From NCBI RefSeq assembly GCF_963663645.1, contig NZ_OY760503.1:1307501-1371500 (forward strand): 64,000 bases of DNA, given 5' to 3'. This document shows positions 44,352-54,487 of this stretch, one piece after another; the first letter of the stretch is position 1, and every line of letters begins with the position of its first letter. Below the pieces are notes generated by a model. It was not told the origin of the DNA and made no database searches. It worked only from the letters and a program-made list of their open reading frames with translations. This DNA is from an uncultured Trichococcus sp. Its GTDB lineage: Bacteria; Bacillota; Bacilli; Lactobacillales; Aerococcaceae. The position numbers and the translations under genes were made by a program.

Positions 44352-45272
44352 ATGAAAATTGGAGTCATCGGGTTAGGGAACATTGCGCAAAAGGCGTATT
44401 TGCCGGTTATGGTCGAGATGCAGGATGAGGTGGAATGGCATCTGTGCTCGCGTAACAGGGAGACGCTGGAAAGTGTAGGGAAAAAATTCGGCTTCCGACA
44501 TTTGTACACTTCGATTGAGGAATGGTTGGACAGCGGAATCGAGGCTGCCTTTGTGCACGTAGCTACCGTTGCCCATGCGGAAATCATCCGCAAGCTGCTG
44601 GAGCGAGGCGTTTCGGTCTATGTGGACAAGCCCATCAGTGATGATCTGGAAGAGACAAAGGAACTGATCGAGTTGGCGGACGCCAAGAGCTTGATGCTTA
44701 CTGCTGGCTTCAATCGTCGGTTTGCTCCGATGGTGGAACGGCTGAAGGAGATTCCTGATAAAAAGATGATCCTGATTCAGAAGGATCGTGTAAAGAACGT
44801 TGAACCGGTCCGCTTCGCTGTCTATGATCTGTTCATTCATATCGCGGATGCCGCTCTGTATTTGTTGGATGATGAAGTTGTTTCGGTGCAATCGCATCTG
44901 GTCGAAGACGAAGGGGAATTGAAACGGCTATGGCTGATGCTCGAAACGAAAAGCACGACTTGTTTCGTCTCGATGAACTATGAGGCGGGTGCCAATCAGG
45001 AAGTCATGGAAGTCCAAAGCCCGGCTGGGATTGTGCGCGTCCTGAATTTGGCCGATATGACCATCGAACAAAAAAATAGCAAGCAGCAAATTGCTTTCGG
45101 CGATTGGGAATGGACGCTCCGTAAGCGAGGGTTCGCGCCGCTGATCGGTTCGTTTGTCGCAGGAGTCAAAGAACGTATAAACCCCGTATCCACGGAATCA
45201 AGCTATCTGAGCCATTCACTGTGCGAGAAAATACTCACCGACAATGGATTCGGAAGCAAGCCGAACGACTAG
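44352..45272 (+). CDS. Gfo/Idh/MocA-family oxidoreductase
   Basis: The 306-residue protein has an N-terminal Rossmann motif (MKIGVIGLGNIAQKAYLPVM) and the EKP-type motif here as VYVDKPISDDLEETKEL near residue 96. The C-terminal domain is shorter than in typical family members. The family oxidises or reduces sugars and cyclitols with NAD(P). No neighbour fixes the substrate. ATG 44352 is seven bases after GGAGGCG. Confidence 0.85.
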   Translation: MKIGVIGLGNIAQKAYLPVMVEMQDEVEWHLCSRNRETLESVGKKFGFRHLYTSIEEWLDSGIEAAFVHVATVAHAEIIRKLLERGVSVYVDKPISDDLEETKELIELADAKSLMLTAGFNRRFAPMVERLKEIPDKKMILIQKDRVKNVEPVRFAVYDLFIHIADAALYLLDDEVVSVQSHLVEDEGELKRLWLMLETKSTTCFVSMNYEAGANQEVMEVQSPAGIVRVLNLADMTIEQKNSKQQIAFGDWEWTLRKRGFAPLIGSFVAGVKERINPVSTESSYLSHSLCEKILTDNGFGSKPND

Positions 45273-45493
45273 ACCGGAAACTTTGTAGGTACAATTTTTA
45301 TGTTTGTGTTAATTTGTTCGTACATATCTGGTATGATGTAATCAGCAAGGCCTAGGATCATCAAATGGAGGTGTTGGAAGAGAACCGAAGCAAGGAAGCC
45401 GCGGATGAGCGACTGGTGGAACTGTCGGATTGATAACCCATTATTGGTGCATATCAAAGTTAATAAAATGATATAAACCGAATCGGAATATGT

Positions 45494-45499
45494 TATAAT
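45494..45499 (+). promoter_or_regulatory. -10 box of the transketolase gene
   Basis: TATAAT lies 73 bp before the start codon, without a clear -35. The 299-bp gap after the oxidoreductase also holds a 22-codon frame (45366-45434, MEVLEENRSKEAADER...) with no obvious ribosome binding site, which I do not call as a gene. Confidence 0.4.
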
Positions 45500-45571
45500 A
45501 AGATTAAATCATGATTATAAAAGTTGGTTGAGGAGTTCAATACTAGATTCACTATCTTGAGGAGGAAAAAA

Positions 45572-47575
45572 ATGTTTGATCAAATTGATGAGTTAGCAGT
45601 TAATGCAGTACGTACACTTAGCATCGACGCCGTACAGAAGGCCAATTCAGGGCATCCTGGTTTGCCGATGGGAGCCGCTCCGATGGCCTACGCGCTTTGG
45701 ACAAAACATTTGAAAGTCAACCCTAAGAACAGTTTGTGGGCAGACCGTGACCGTTTCGTATTATCGGCTGGACATGGGTCATCCATGTTGTACAGCTTGC
45801 TGCACCTGTCTGGGTTCAACGTAAGCCTGGATGATGTGAAAAACTTCCGTCAATTCGGCAGCAAAACACCTGGACACCCGGAAGTGCATGACACGGACGG
45901 CGTGGAAGCGACGACTGGTCCTTTGGGACAAGGGATCGCCAATGCAGTCGGTTTCGCGATGGCGGAAGCGCACTTGGCGGCTACCTACAACAAAGAAAAC
46001 TTCCCGGTTGTGGATCACTATACGTATTTCCTGAACGGCGATGGCGATTTGATGGAAGGCATCTCCCATGAAGCAGCCAGTTTGGCCGGCCACCTGAAAT
46101 TGGGTAAACTGATCGGTTTGTATGACTCCAACGACATCTCCTTGGATGGACCGACTTCGAAATCATTCACGGAAGACGTTGCTGCCCGTTTCGAAGCCTA
46201 CGGTTGGCAACATATCCTGGTCAAGGACGGCAATGATTTGGAAGCCATCTCCAAAGCCATCGAAGAAGCGAAAGCTGAAACGGAAAAACCGACACTGATC
46301 GAAATCAAAACCATCATCGGCTTTGGTGCTCCTGATGCAGGAACGCATAAAGTCCATGGCGCTCCATTGGGAGCGGAAGGCGTTTCTTTCGCTAAAGCGG
46401 CATACGGCTGTCCGGATGAAGCTTTCTGTGTTCCGGCTGAAGTCACAACCCGTTTCAATGAAAAAATGGTTGAAGAAGGCCAGCAGGCTGAAGCAGCCTG
46501 GACAGCACTGTTCAACGACTACAAAGCGGCTTATCCGGAATTGGCGCAACAATTCGAAGATGCCATGGCTAACAAATTGCCTGAAGGCTGGCAAGACAAA
46601 CTGCCGACTTATGAAGTGGGCAGCGCAGCGAAAGCAAGCCGTGTGACCAGTGCTGAAGCGATCCAAGCATTGGGTGAAGCTGTACCTTATTTCTGGGGCG
46701 GTTCTGCGGACTTATCGTCTTCAAACAACACAATGATCAAATCGGCAAGTGACTTTGAGCCGGGCAACTATGCCGGCCGCAACATCTGGTACGGCGTGCG
46801 CGAATTCGCGATGGCCGCCATCATGAACGGCATCGTTCTGCACGGCGGAACCAGAACGTATGTAGGGACGTTCTTCGTCTTCACGGATTACTTGCGTCCA
46901 GCGATGCGATTGGCTGCCATTTCGCACTTGCCTGGCACTTATGTGATGACGCATGATTCGATCGCGGTCGGCGAAGACGGCCCGACACACGAACCAGTGG
47001 AGCACTTGTCCAGCTACCGCGGCATGCCGAACTTGACGGTTCTGCGTCCGGCCGACGGCAACGAAGTCAGCGCGGCTTGGGAAATCGCCGTGTCTTCAGC
47101 GGACAAACCAACGATGTTGGTGCTGACGCGCCAAAATCTGCCTGTTTTGGAAGGCACAAAAGAAATGGCCCGCGAAGGCGTGAAGAAAGGTGCTTATGTG
47201 CTTTCGCCGCAACAAGGCGAAACGCCTGCCGGCATCCTGATCGCAACTGGTTCGGAAGTGAACTTGGCTGTGGAAGCGCAGCAACAATTGCGTGAAGCGG
47301 GAGTGGACGTATCGGTTGTCTCCATGCCGAGTTTCGATCTGTTCGAAGCCCAGGATGCAGCCTACAAAGAAACAGTCCTGCCTGGCGCAGTCCGCAACCG
47401 CATGTCCATCGAAATGGGCGCGACCTTCGGTTGGGAACGTTATGTCGGCCTGGATGGCCTGGCATACGGCATCGACACTTACGGTGCAAGCGGCAACGGC
47501 AACGTGGTAATGGCGGAATATGGCTTCACTACTGAAAAAGTGGTTGCAGCTTATCAAGCAAAATTCGCAAAATAG
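45572..47575 (+). CDS. tkt: transketolase
   Basis: The 667-residue thiamine-diphosphate enzyme of the pentose phosphate pathway has the N-terminal segment [20 protein letters not shown] and TPP motif [20 protein letters not shown]. The second half has [18 protein letters not shown] and [18 protein letters not shown]. Length is typical. ATG 45572 follows GAGGAGG; the frame upstream to 45524 is not used. Confidence 0.95.
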   Translation: MFDQIDELAVNAVRTLSIDAVQKANSGHPGLPMGAAPMAYALWTKHLKVNPKNSLWADRDRFVLSAGHGSSMLYSLLHLSGFNVSLDDVKNFRQFGSKTPGHPEVHDTDGVEATTGPLGQGIANAVGFAMAEAHLAATYNKENFPVVDHYTYFLNGDGDLMEGISHEAASLAGHLKLGKLIGLYDSNDISLDGPTSKSFTEDVAARFEAYGWQHILVKDGNDLEAISKAIEEAKAETEKPTLIEIKTIIGFGAPDAGTHKVHGAPLGAEGVSFAKAAYGCPDEAFCVPAEVTTRFNEKMVEEGQQAEAAWTALFNDYKAAYPELAQQFEDAMANKLPEGWQDKLPTYEVGSAAKASRVTSAEAIQALGEAVPYFWGGSADLSSSNNTMIKSASDFEPGNYAGRNIWYGVREFAMAAIMNGIVLHGGTRTYVGTFFVFTDYLRPAMRLAAISHLPGTYVMTHDSIAVGEDGPTHEPVEHLSSYRGMPNLTVLRPADGNEVSAAWEIAVSSADKPTMLVLTRQNLPVLEGTKEMAREGVKKGAYVLSPQQGETPAGILIATGSEVNLAVEAQQQLREAGVDVSVVSMPSFDLFEAQDAAYKETVLPGAVRNRMSIEMGATFGWERYVGLDGLAYGIDTYGASGNGNVVMAEYGFTTEKVVAAYQAKFAK

Positions 47576-47593
47576 ATTTCATTTAAATGAAGC

Positions 47594-47637
47594 AAAAAGC
47601 TGCGATCCGCTCCGAGAGGAGAGGGTCACAGCTTTTT
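47594..47637 (+). terminator. terminator after tkt
   Basis: AAAAAGCTG pairs with CAGCTTTTT, with GATCC/GGGTC extending the stem. Confidence 0.8.
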
Positions 47638-47838
47638 GTGTTCTGAGGTGCCCGGTATGTTTCAAAATAGAAATAGATTGAAATAATGGACAAATCTAAA
47701 AGTTCCTTAAAGTGTCCCTATGCTTTTGGCGCGATAAACGATAAAATGGAAAGTATCATATACTCGTAAGTTCATCTTCCTTTGACCGGAAAGGTTCAAG
47801 GTAAGGGGACCGGAATGCGCCATGGAGGGGATACACCA

Positions 47839-48594
47839 GTGAAAACCGTTCAAGTGAAAGATGTCGTCTTCAACGAAGGCAGGCCGAAAATCTGCGTGCC
47901 GTTGATAGGGAAAACAAAACAGGAAATCATTGCCGAGGTAAAAATGCTGGAAAACGTTGCTTTCGATCTGGCGGAGTTGCGTATCGATTTTTTCGAAGGG
48001 GTAGAGCACCCGGAGCAGGTCGAAGCATTATTGGCCGAAATCAACAACCTTTACAAAAAGCCATTGCTGTTCACGTTCCGCACCAAAAAAGAGGGTGGAG
48101 AGCGCGAACTGAGCTTGGATCGCTATTTTGAATTGAACCGTTTCGCGATCCGGAGCGGGCTGGTGGACTTGGTCGATCTCGAACTGTTCAGTTCTGAAGC
48201 AGAGGTGATTGAATTGATCGCCGAAGCGAATGAAAAAAACGTGAAGGTCGTCCTGTCGAGCCACGATTTTTTCCGGACGCCCCCTAAAAAGGAAATCGTC
48301 GGAAGGTTAGTGAAGATGCAGCAACTCGGGGCGGATATCACGAAGATTGCGGTCATGCCGCAAAGCGAGGAAGATGTGCTGACGCTGCTGGCGGCGACAT
48401 TGGAAATGAAAAAAACGAAAGCTGACCGGCCATGCATCACGATGTCGATGGGCAAATACGGCGTCATTTCGCGCTTGGCCGGAGAGCTGTTCGGGTCCTG
48501 CCTGACTTTTGCGGCGGCTAAAGAGGTCTCCGCGCCCGGTCAGGTGTCTGTCCGTGACGTCCGGGCCATCCTGGAGATTTTGGCGTTGGATTGA
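47839..48594 (+). CDS. aroD: type I 3-dehydroquinate dehydratase
   Basis: The 251-residue class I aldolase-type enzyme has KICVPLIGKT at the N terminus, DLAELRIDFFEG, catalytic histidine in VVLSSHDFFRTP and the Schiff-base lysine in ITKIAVMPQS. It dehydrates 3-dehydroquinate in the shikimate pathway. The GTG at 47839 is eight bases after GGAGGGG and gives the usual length; earlier in-frame starts lack a site. No other aro genes are adjacent. Confidence 0.92.
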   Translation: MKTVQVKDVVFNEGRPKICVPLIGKTKQEIIAEVKMLENVAFDLAELRIDFFEGVEHPEQVEALLAEINNLYKKPLLFTFRTKKEGGERELSLDRYFELNRFAIRSGLVDLVDLELFSSEAEVIELIAEANEKNVKVVLSSHDFFRTPPKKEIVGRLVKMQQLGADITKIAVMPQSEEDVLTLLAATLEMKKTKADRPCITMSMGKYGVISRLAGELFGSCLTFAAAKEVSAPGQVSVRDVRAILEILALD

Positions 48595-48642
48595 GAGCTG
48601 ACGGGCGGAGCTGAGTGGTCCGGAACTTTCGGATTTCCGCTC

Positions 48643-48773
48643 AGCTCCGGTGAAGCTTCGCTTGCCGGAGCACACCGGCCGTCATCAGCCGCAACTACGG
48701 CGAGAGCTTCCTCATCGGAGTTCGGCCCACATTTTTACTTGCCTTCTCCGATGAAGCCTCCGTTCACCGGAGG
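48643..48773. repeat. three-unit hairpin array, CTCCGG type
   Basis: Hairpin cores start at 48647 (CCGG), 48697 (ACGG) and 48748 (CCGA), a 50/51-bp period. Right arms are CCGGAGC, CGGAGTT and CCGGAGG. It is preceded by a 9-bp dyad, GGAGCTGAG/CTCAGCTCC (48607-48648). It lies between convergent aroD and an aldo/keto reductase. Confidence 0.8.
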
Positions 48774-48814
48774 TCACATGTTTTTCCTTCGATTGGATAA
48801 CAAATGCATAAAAA

Positions 48815-48861
48815 ACACCAAAAAGGCCACCCTCATCAATTCAAGGTGGCCTTTTTGGTGT
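48815..48861. terminator. 17-bp bidirectional terminator
   Basis: ACACCAAAAAGGCCACC pairs perfectly with 48845-48861 and is flanked by A-rich and T-rich sequence. Confidence 0.85.
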
Positions 48862-48890
48862 CCGGTTTTCCGGATTGATTCATACGGCGC

Positions 48891-49868
48891 TCAGCTTCTT
48901 GGTTTGAAGCTGCTCACTTTCAATAAAATTTGGTTGATGCCAAGCAACAGTTCATCCGTCAATTCGACATCCACCGCTTTGATGTTATCTTCAATCTGCT
49001 CCGGACGGCTGGCGCCGATGATGGCAGAACTGACGCCAGGTTGGCGCAGAATCCAAGCCAAAGCCAGTTGCGACATGGTTATTTCCAATTCATGCGCTAG
49101 GGCTTCGATTTCCCCGACTGCTTCCAACAGCAACTCGTTTTCCAGATATTTCTGCATTGTGCTGTTCAGCTTGCTGTTGGCGGCACGGCTGTCTTCCGGA
49201 ACCTGGTGGCCGGCTTTGTACTTGCCCGTCAGGATGCCTTGTCCCAATGGGGAAAAGACGACTTGCCCCATGCCGTTGGCGACGGAAACGGGCAGTACAT
49301 CGACCTCGATGTAGCGCTCGATCATATTGTAGATCGGTTGGTTGGAAACGAGCGGCCGGAAGTTATGCTGTCTTGCGATCTTGTGGGCTTCCTGGATTTT
49401 GTCGGCCGGCCATTCGCTGACGCCGGCATAAAGGATCTTGCCTTGACGCTGCAGATCATCGAGTGCCCAGAGCGTTTCCTCCATCGGTACGCTCGGATCA
49501 TAGCGGTGGCATTGGTAGAGGTCCAGATAATCCATATCCAGGCGTCTCAGGCTGGCGTCGCATGATTCGATGATGTGCTTGCGTGACAAGCCACGGTCAT
49601 TCGGGCTGTCCCCCATAGGGAAATAGACTTTGCTGGCGACAACCAAACTTGAGCGCCGATAGTCCTTCAGCACTTTTCCGAGTACGGTCTCGGCAGCGCC
49701 TTTTTCATAAACGTTGGCTGTGTCGAAAAAGTTGATGCCTGCTTCGTACGCAGTCCGGATGCATTGTTCCGCCGTTTGGTCCGCTACTGATTTTCCGTAT
49801 GTCAACCAACTGCCCAGTGCAATTTCGCTGACGCGTAAACCACTTTTCCCTAGATTCCGGTATTTCAT
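48891..49868 (-). CDS. aldo/keto reductase, KCNAB/YghZ-related
   Basis: The 325-residue reductase has tetrad residues in NFFDTANVYEKGAAE (Asp, Tyr), VVASKVYFPMGD (Lys) and YLDLYQCHRYDPSVP (His), and cofactor-binding IIGASRPEQIEDN. It is close to the voltage-gated K+ channel beta-like AKR group. The physiological substrate is unknown. Ribosome binding site AAGGAGG. Confidence 0.86.
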   Translation of the reverse strand: MKYRNLGKSGLRVSEIALGSWLTYGKSVADQTAEQCIRTAYEAGINFFDTANVYEKGAAETVLGKVLKDYRRSSLVVASKVYFPMGDSPNDRGLSRKHIIESCDASLRRLDMDYLDLYQCHRYDPSVPMEETLWALDDLQRQGKILYAGVSEWPADKIQEAHKIARQHNFRPLVSNQPIYNMIERYIEVDVLPVSVANGMGQVVFSPLGQGILTGKYKAGHQVPEDSRAANSKLNSTMQKYLENELLLEAVGEIEALAHELEITMSQLALAWILRQPGVSSAIIGASRPEQIEDNIKAVDVELTDELLLGINQILLKVSSFKPRS

Positions 49869-50101
49869 ATGCTTTTCCTCCTTGATTCTGACTCCACCGC
49901 TCGAATTCGGTGATTGGGATTTCTTGATGAATAGAATAGCTGTATATCCTTATCATAAGCCACAAAATCAAAATCGCCAAAAGAAAAGGCCAAAAAGCCA
50001 ATAAACATGTAAGCGCTGTGATTCTTTTTGTTTTCCCGATAAAAAAAGGTATACTTGATGTAAGGAACTGTGTCAAAGAACTGAAAGGATGGTGTCTGTA
50101 A

Positions 50102-51001
50102 ATGCTGAACATAGACGAACACATCATGGAATCCCTCAAAAAAGAGAATGCCGATCGATTGGTGGCGTTGCCGGACGGAAGCATCATGCCACAGGTAGGC
50201 CAAGGAACGTGGTATTTGGGGGAAGATCCCGCCAAGAGGCAAGAGGAGATCGAAGCTTTGCGTTTAGGCGTGCAACTCGGCATGACCCTCATCGATACAG
50301 CCGAAATGTACGGGGACGGGAAGGCGGAACGTTTGGTGGGGGAAGCGATCCAGGGTATCCGCGACCAAGTCTATCTTGTCTCCAAAGTTTACCCTCATCG
50401 GGCAAGCCGGAATGAAATTTTGGCTGCCTGTGCCGAAAGCTTGCGTCGATTGGATACGGATCACTTGGATCTCTATCTGCTGCATTGGCGCGGCGATGTG
50501 CCGCTTTCGCAAACGATAGCCGGGATGGAGCAGTTGAAGGCCGAAGGGAAAATCGGCAGATGGGGTGTTTCCAACTTCGATGTCCATGATATGCAGGATC
50601 TTTTGTCGATGGAACATGGGAATCAGTGCCAAGTGAATCAAGTTTTGTATCATTTGGGCTCCCGCGGGATAGAGTACGACCTGCTGAAATGGCAACGGGA
50701 GCACAACATTCCGATCATGGCCTACTCGCCATTAGCCCAGGGAGGCAGGTTGCGCGGGCAACTGTTGGAGAGCGAAGAAGTTCAGAGCATCGCCAAAAAA
50801 CATGGAGTCAAAGCGATCCAGATCATTTTGGCATGGTGCCTCATCCATCCGGACGTTGTAGCGATACCGCGCTCTTCGAATCCCGATCACACATATCTCA
50901 ATGCCCAAGCTTCCAGAATCCGTCTGGATGATGAAGATCTGAAACGGTTGGATGCACGATTCCCGGCACCCACTTTCAAAACTGCGTTGGATATTCTTTG
51001 A
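50102..51001 (+). CDS. aldo/keto reductase, AKR5-like
   Basis: The 299-residue reductase has TLIDTAEMYGDGKAERLVGE (Asp, Tyr), LVSKVYPHRASRNE (Lys), HLDLYLLHWRGD (His) and IAIPRSS-type cofactor loop (VVAIPRSSNPDHTYLN). It belongs to a different AKR subgroup than the two other reductases in the window. A TATACT -10 lies about 45 bp upstream. The start may be 50102 or ATG 50129. Confidence 0.85.
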   Translation: MLNIDEHIMESLKKENADRLVALPDGSIMPQVGQGTWYLGEDPAKRQEEIEALRLGVQLGMTLIDTAEMYGDGKAERLVGEAIQGIRDQVYLVSKVYPHRASRNEILAACAESLRRLDTDHLDLYLLHWRGDVPLSQTIAGMEQLKAEGKIGRWGVSNFDVHDMQDLLSMEHGNQCQVNQVLYHLGSRGIEYDLLKWQREHNIPIMAYSPLAQGGRLRGQLLESEEVQSIAKKHGVKAIQIILAWCLIHPDVVAIPRSSNPDHTYLNAQASRIRLDDEDLKRLDARFPAPTFKTALDIL

Positions 51002-51003
51002 GG

Positions 51004-51022
51004 ATGAAACAAATCGTTTCAT
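51004..51022. promoter_or_regulatory. dyad upstream of the GH4 gene
   Basis: ATGAAAC-aaatc-GTTTCAT is a 7-bp perfect dyad beginning just after the reductase stop. It could be an operator for the GH4 gene 250 bp downstream. An open frame across 51110-51337 overlaps the GH4 start and has no ribosome binding site, so it is not called. Confidence 0.35.
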
Positions 51023-51272
51023 TTCTGAAACAAAAATCATTAGGGTAAATCTACAATCAAAATGTAAGGGGATTCCACTGATGCTTCAGGGTTGTGCTAT
51101 CATGAACTTATGAAAGCGAAAAGCCCTTTCACGGACGGATGGAATGAAAGCCTTTCCGGTCTGGATGTTCGGGAATTTATCAGCTTTTGTCTGGGAATGC
51201 ATTGTCACGACAGAATTTTTGAGCCGGCCGAGCCGGAAAGCAAAAAGAAACCAAAAATAGGAGGAAGCATGC

Positions 51273-52670
51273 ATGTCGAAAGAAGCTTTGAAGATTGTTA
51301 CGATTGGTGGAGGTTCCAGTTATACACCGGAATTGATTGAAGGATATATCTTAAGAAAAGATGAATTACCGATAAAAGAAATTTGGTTGGTGGATATCGA
51401 AGCCGGTAAGGAAAAATTGGAAATCGTCGGCGCAATGGCGAAACGCCAAGTCGAGGCGGCTGGATTGGACTGGGAAGTCCACTTAACATTGGATCGTTTC
51501 AATGCTTTGAAAGATGCGGATTTCGTAACGACGCAATTCCGTGTAGGTTTACTGAACGCTCGTATCAAAGATGAGCGCATTCCATTGTCCCATGGTGTTT
51601 TGGGGCAAGAAACCAATGGTGCAGGCGGGATGTTCAAAGCTTTCCGCACGATTCCGATCATCGGTCAAATCATTGCGGATATGAAAGTGCAATGTCCGGA
51701 TGCATGGTTGATCAACTTTACGAACCCTGCAGGTATGGTGACTGAAGCAGCCATCAAACATTTTGGTTGGAAAAAAACAATCGGATTGTGCAATGTTCCA
51801 ATCGGACATCGCAAAGTCGCAGCAGAAAAATTAGCGATTCCTGAAGAGGACTTACTGTTCAAATTTGCCGGAATCAACCACTTCCACTGGCACCGTGTCT
51901 GGGATGACAAGGGCGCTGAACGTACAGATGAAGTGATCGATATGGTCTATGGACCACAAAAAACCGAAGATGAAAACCATCTGAAAAACATCCACAGTGC
52001 GCAATTCCACTATGAGCAATTGAAGGACTTAGGATTGCTTCCTTGCGGATACCACCGTTATTACTATATTGAAGATGAAATGTTGAAGCATTCCATCGAA
52101 GAATTCGAAAAAGGTGAAACACGTGCGCAAGTCGTCAAGGCAACTGAAACGCGTTTGTTCGAACTTTACAAAGATCCTGCTTTGAACTACAAGCCGGAAG
52201 AATTATCGCAACGCGGCGGTACGCACTACAGCGATGCAGCCTGCGAAGTGATTGCGTCGATCCAAAACGACAAACGCACGGACATGGTCGTATCGACAGC
52301 GAACAACGGCACGATCCAAGATATGCCATACGACTGTGTCGTTGAGGTTTCCGCCTTGATCACAGCCCATGGCGCAGAGCCGTACAACTGGGGCGAAATG
52401 CCTTCCGCAGCCCGTGGCTTATTGCAAGGCATGAAAGCGATGGAAGAAACAGTCATCCGCGCAGCCATCACAGGCAGCTACGGTGCGGCATTGCAAGCCT
52501 TCACAATCAACCCGCTTGTGCCGGGTGGTACAACAGCCAAGACTTTGTTGGATGAATTATTGTATGCACACAAAGAGCACTTGCCGCAATTCGCAGAGAA
52601 AATCGCTGAAATTGAAGCAAACCAGCCGGAAACAGTCGCTTACGTCGATGAATTGATGAAATCTAACTAA
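51273..52670 (+). CDS. licH: GH4 6-phospho-beta-glucosidase (LicH/CelF type)
   Basis: The 465-residue family 4 glycosidase uses NAD+ and Mn2+. It has the Rossmann start IVTIGGGSSYTPELIEG, the segment FVTTQFRVGLLNARIKDER, and metal-binding CNVPIGHRK and NHFHW. It cleaves phosphorylated beta-glucosides by a redox-assisted mechanism, complementing the GH1 enzyme at 42.8 kb. It is monogenic with AGGAGGA before the start and a strong terminator after. Confidence 0.9.
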   Translation: MSKEALKIVTIGGGSSYTPELIEGYILRKDELPIKEIWLVDIEAGKEKLEIVGAMAKRQVEAAGLDWEVHLTLDRFNALKDADFVTTQFRVGLLNARIKDERIPLSHGVLGQETNGAGGMFKAFRTIPIIGQIIADMKVQCPDAWLINFTNPAGMVTEAAIKHFGWKKTIGLCNVPIGHRKVAAEKLAIPEEDLLFKFAGINHFHWHRVWDDKGAERTDEVIDMVYGPQKTEDENHLKNIHSAQFHYEQLKDLGLLPCGYHRYYYIEDEMLKHSIEEFEKGETRAQVVKATETRLFELYKDPALNYKPEELSQRGGTHYSDAACEVIASIQNDKRTDMVVSTANNGTIQDMPYDCVVEVSALITAHGAEPYNWGEMPSAARGLLQGMKAMEETVIRAAITGSYGAALQAFTINPLVPGGTTAKTLLDELLYAHKEHLPQFAEKIAEIEANQPETVAYVDELMKSN

Positions 52671-52694
52671 AAAATATAGCACAAACATATGCGT

Positions 52695-52736
52695 AAAAAA
52701 AGAGTGGCTGCCCGAAAAAGGCAGCCACTCTTTTTT
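52695..52736. terminator. terminator after licH
   Basis: GAGTGGCTGCC pairs with GGCAGCCACTC, preceded by seven A and followed by six T. Confidence 0.9.
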
Positions 52737-52743
52737 GATGTTA

Positions 52744-52910
52744 AACTCCGGTGAACGGAGGCTTCGCTGGAGTTCGCTCTGCATTTTGGTTGCGTTCTCC
52801 GATGAGGGAGGCTTCATCGGAGTTGCGGCGGATCATTACCGGTGTCCTCCGGGGACAGAGGCCTGGCCGGAGGTGCGTCCGCATTTCGCCGCTGTCCTCC
52901 GACCAGCAGT
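52744..52910. repeat. three-and-a-half-unit hairpin array, CTCCGG type
   Basis: Cores at 52748, 52799, 52849 and 52899 give periods of 51, 50 and 50 bp. Units: AACTCCGG/CTGGAGTT, CTCCGATGA/TCATCGGAG (perfect), CCTCCGG/CCGGAGG and a last left arm CCTCCGA. It lies between convergent licH and degV. Confidence 0.8.
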
Positions 52911-52924
52911 TTCATCCCACTCTT

Positions 52925-53788
52925 TTAGTCTGCCAACACCATGATGCCGACTCCCAGCAATCCGGGACCGGTGTGGACACCCAATACTGGCGAAATTTGG
53001 CCTTCCGCGTAGATTTTGGCCCCTGCAACCAGGTCCTTCAGCTGTTCTTTCATGACCAGCATCTCTTCGTAGGCATCCCCATGGCAGATCGATAAGTAGT
53101 AATTTTGGTGCTGACCTAGTTTTTCGCGGGTCATATCGATGATTTTCTGGATGCTCTGTTTGCGGCCGCGTACTTTTGCGACCGTGTCATAGATGCCGTC
53201 TGCGTTGCAGGAGATGATCGGCTTGATGTTCAGGGCGCTTCCCAGGATCCCGGAAACTTTGCCGATGCGGCCGCCTTTAATCAGGTACTCCAAGGTGCCG
53301 ACACCGAAAAGGATGGTGGACTTTTTCACGGCTGCTTGTGTTTTCGAAACGACTTCATCGAAAGGCAGTCCCGCTTCGATCTGCTCGGCCGCGAACAGTG
53401 CCACAAATCCGGAGGCGATGGCGATATTCAGCGTATCGATGACGACGATCTGCATATCCGTGATATCTTCCGCCAACAATTTGATGGCTTGGCAGGTGCC
53501 GCTCAAGCCGCTGGAAATGGCGGATACGATCACTTGATCGAAGCCGTCCGCTTTGATTTCGGCAAATTTTTCAGCGATTGATTCCGGTGACGGCAGGCTT
53601 GTCTTCGGGATTTCTTCCTGGAATCTTTCGTAGACCTGCTCCGGTGTGATGTCGACCCGATCGCGATAGCTCGCGTCTTTATAATTGATCATCAACGGTA
53701 AGGTGTAGATATGGTATTTGTCGAGCAGCTCCTGCGGAATATCGTTGCAGGAATCGGCCAAGACGGCAATGGAATTAGATTTCATCAT
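52925..53788 (-). CDS. DegV-family fatty-acid-binding protein
   Basis: The roughly 287-residue DegV protein has the N-terminal motif IAVLADSCNDIPQELLDKY, SLPSPESIAEKFAEI near residue 74, and VVSAISSGLSGTCQA. DegV proteins bind fatty acids for the FakA/FakB kinase system. AAGGAG lies nine bases before this ATG; it overlaps the upstream DUF1836 gene by 14 bp. Confidence 0.9.
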   Translation of the reverse strand: MMKSNSIAVLADSCNDIPQELLDKYHIYTLPLMINYKDASYRDRVDITPEQVYERFQEEIPKTSLPSPESIAEKFAEIKADGFDQVIVSAISSGLSGTCQAIKLLAEDITDMQIVVIDTLNIAIASGFVALFAAEQIEAGLPFDEVVSKTQAAVKKSTILFGVGTLEYLIKGGRIGKVSGILGSALNIKPIISCNADGIYDTVAKVRGRKQSIQKIIDMTREKLGQHQNYYLSICHGDAYEEMLVMKEQLKDLVAGAKIYAEGQISPVLGVHTGPGLLGVGIMVLAD

Positions 53789-54350
53789 TAGTTTTTTCTC
53801 CTTTTTGGGATGCACGGCTGACGCCGTCCACCAAAATGATTTTTTGTGTCAATAGTTTTGAAGCCAACGATAGCGTGATCATCTTCAGTGCGATATTTTC
53901 ACTGTGTATGTCCTCCAGGGTATACGTGAAAGACTCCTTCTTGTCGAGGTCACGGAAAAGCACTCGGAACGCATATTCCAACTCTTGACAAAATGTATCG
54001 TAAGCGACTTGGAAGCCACGGATGGATACCTGGAGTTTCATCCCTTTATTGACTTCAGAAAGGGGCAGGACTTGTTTGAGCAATGTCAGAACAATCAATT
54101 GGGCGATATGGGTCTTGAAGTATTTCTTTTTCACGGGCTTATCGATCAGCTGCAGTTTTACGTAATTATTGATCATGGCCGGTGTGATGATGCGTTCTTC
54201 TTGGGTGGCGTTCAGGAAATTCAATTGTTTTTCGATGATGGCGATCACTTGGTCGCTGTAGACACCAAAATCTGGCAGCTCATCAAAACGAATGAATGTC
54301 AAACCAAGCAACTGCTTCTGATATTCTTCCAATTCTGGTTTAAGCTTCAC
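53775..54350 (-). CDS. DUF1836 domain protein
   Basis: The 191-residue DUF1836 protein has an N-terminal MerR-like helix-turn-helix region (about residues 20-90; TPAMINNYVKLQLIDKPVKK). It usually sits beside degV genes, as here, where the two overlap. Its role is unknown; regulation of DegV or fatty acid handling is a guess. The start is GTG with a weak AGCAGG. Confidence 0.82.
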   Translation of the reverse strand: MKLKPELEEYQKQLLGLTFIRFDELPDFGVYSDQVIAIIEKQLNFLNATQEERIITPAMINNYVKLQLIDKPVKKKYFKTHIAQLIVLTLLKQVLPLSEVNKGMKLQVSIRGFQVAYDTFCQELEYAFRVLFRDLDKKESFTYTLEDIHSENIALKMITLSLASKLLTQKIILVDGVSRASQKGEKTNDEI

Positions 54351-54487
54351 GGGAAAACCTGCTTTCTGAACTAAAGAAAATTCAATCTAGTTTTCGATAC
54401 TAGATGTAATGCTTTTGGTTACTAGATAAATGTACCAGTATTCGACGTGAAATTCAATCCGTAAGGTGCATCGATCAAGGTGGGAAC

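Noticed and set aside
45300-45345. LexA/DinR-like box GTTCGTACAT before tkt
   Set aside because: Only one half-site resembles the consensus, with no SOS gene nearby.
45366-45434. 22-codon frame MEVLEENRSKEAADER upstream of tkt
   Set aside because: No convincing ribosome binding site and too short to support from one sequence.
51092-51340. 82-codon frame before licH
   Set aside because: Overlaps the licH start, has no ribosome binding site and no recognisable domain; could still be a leader.
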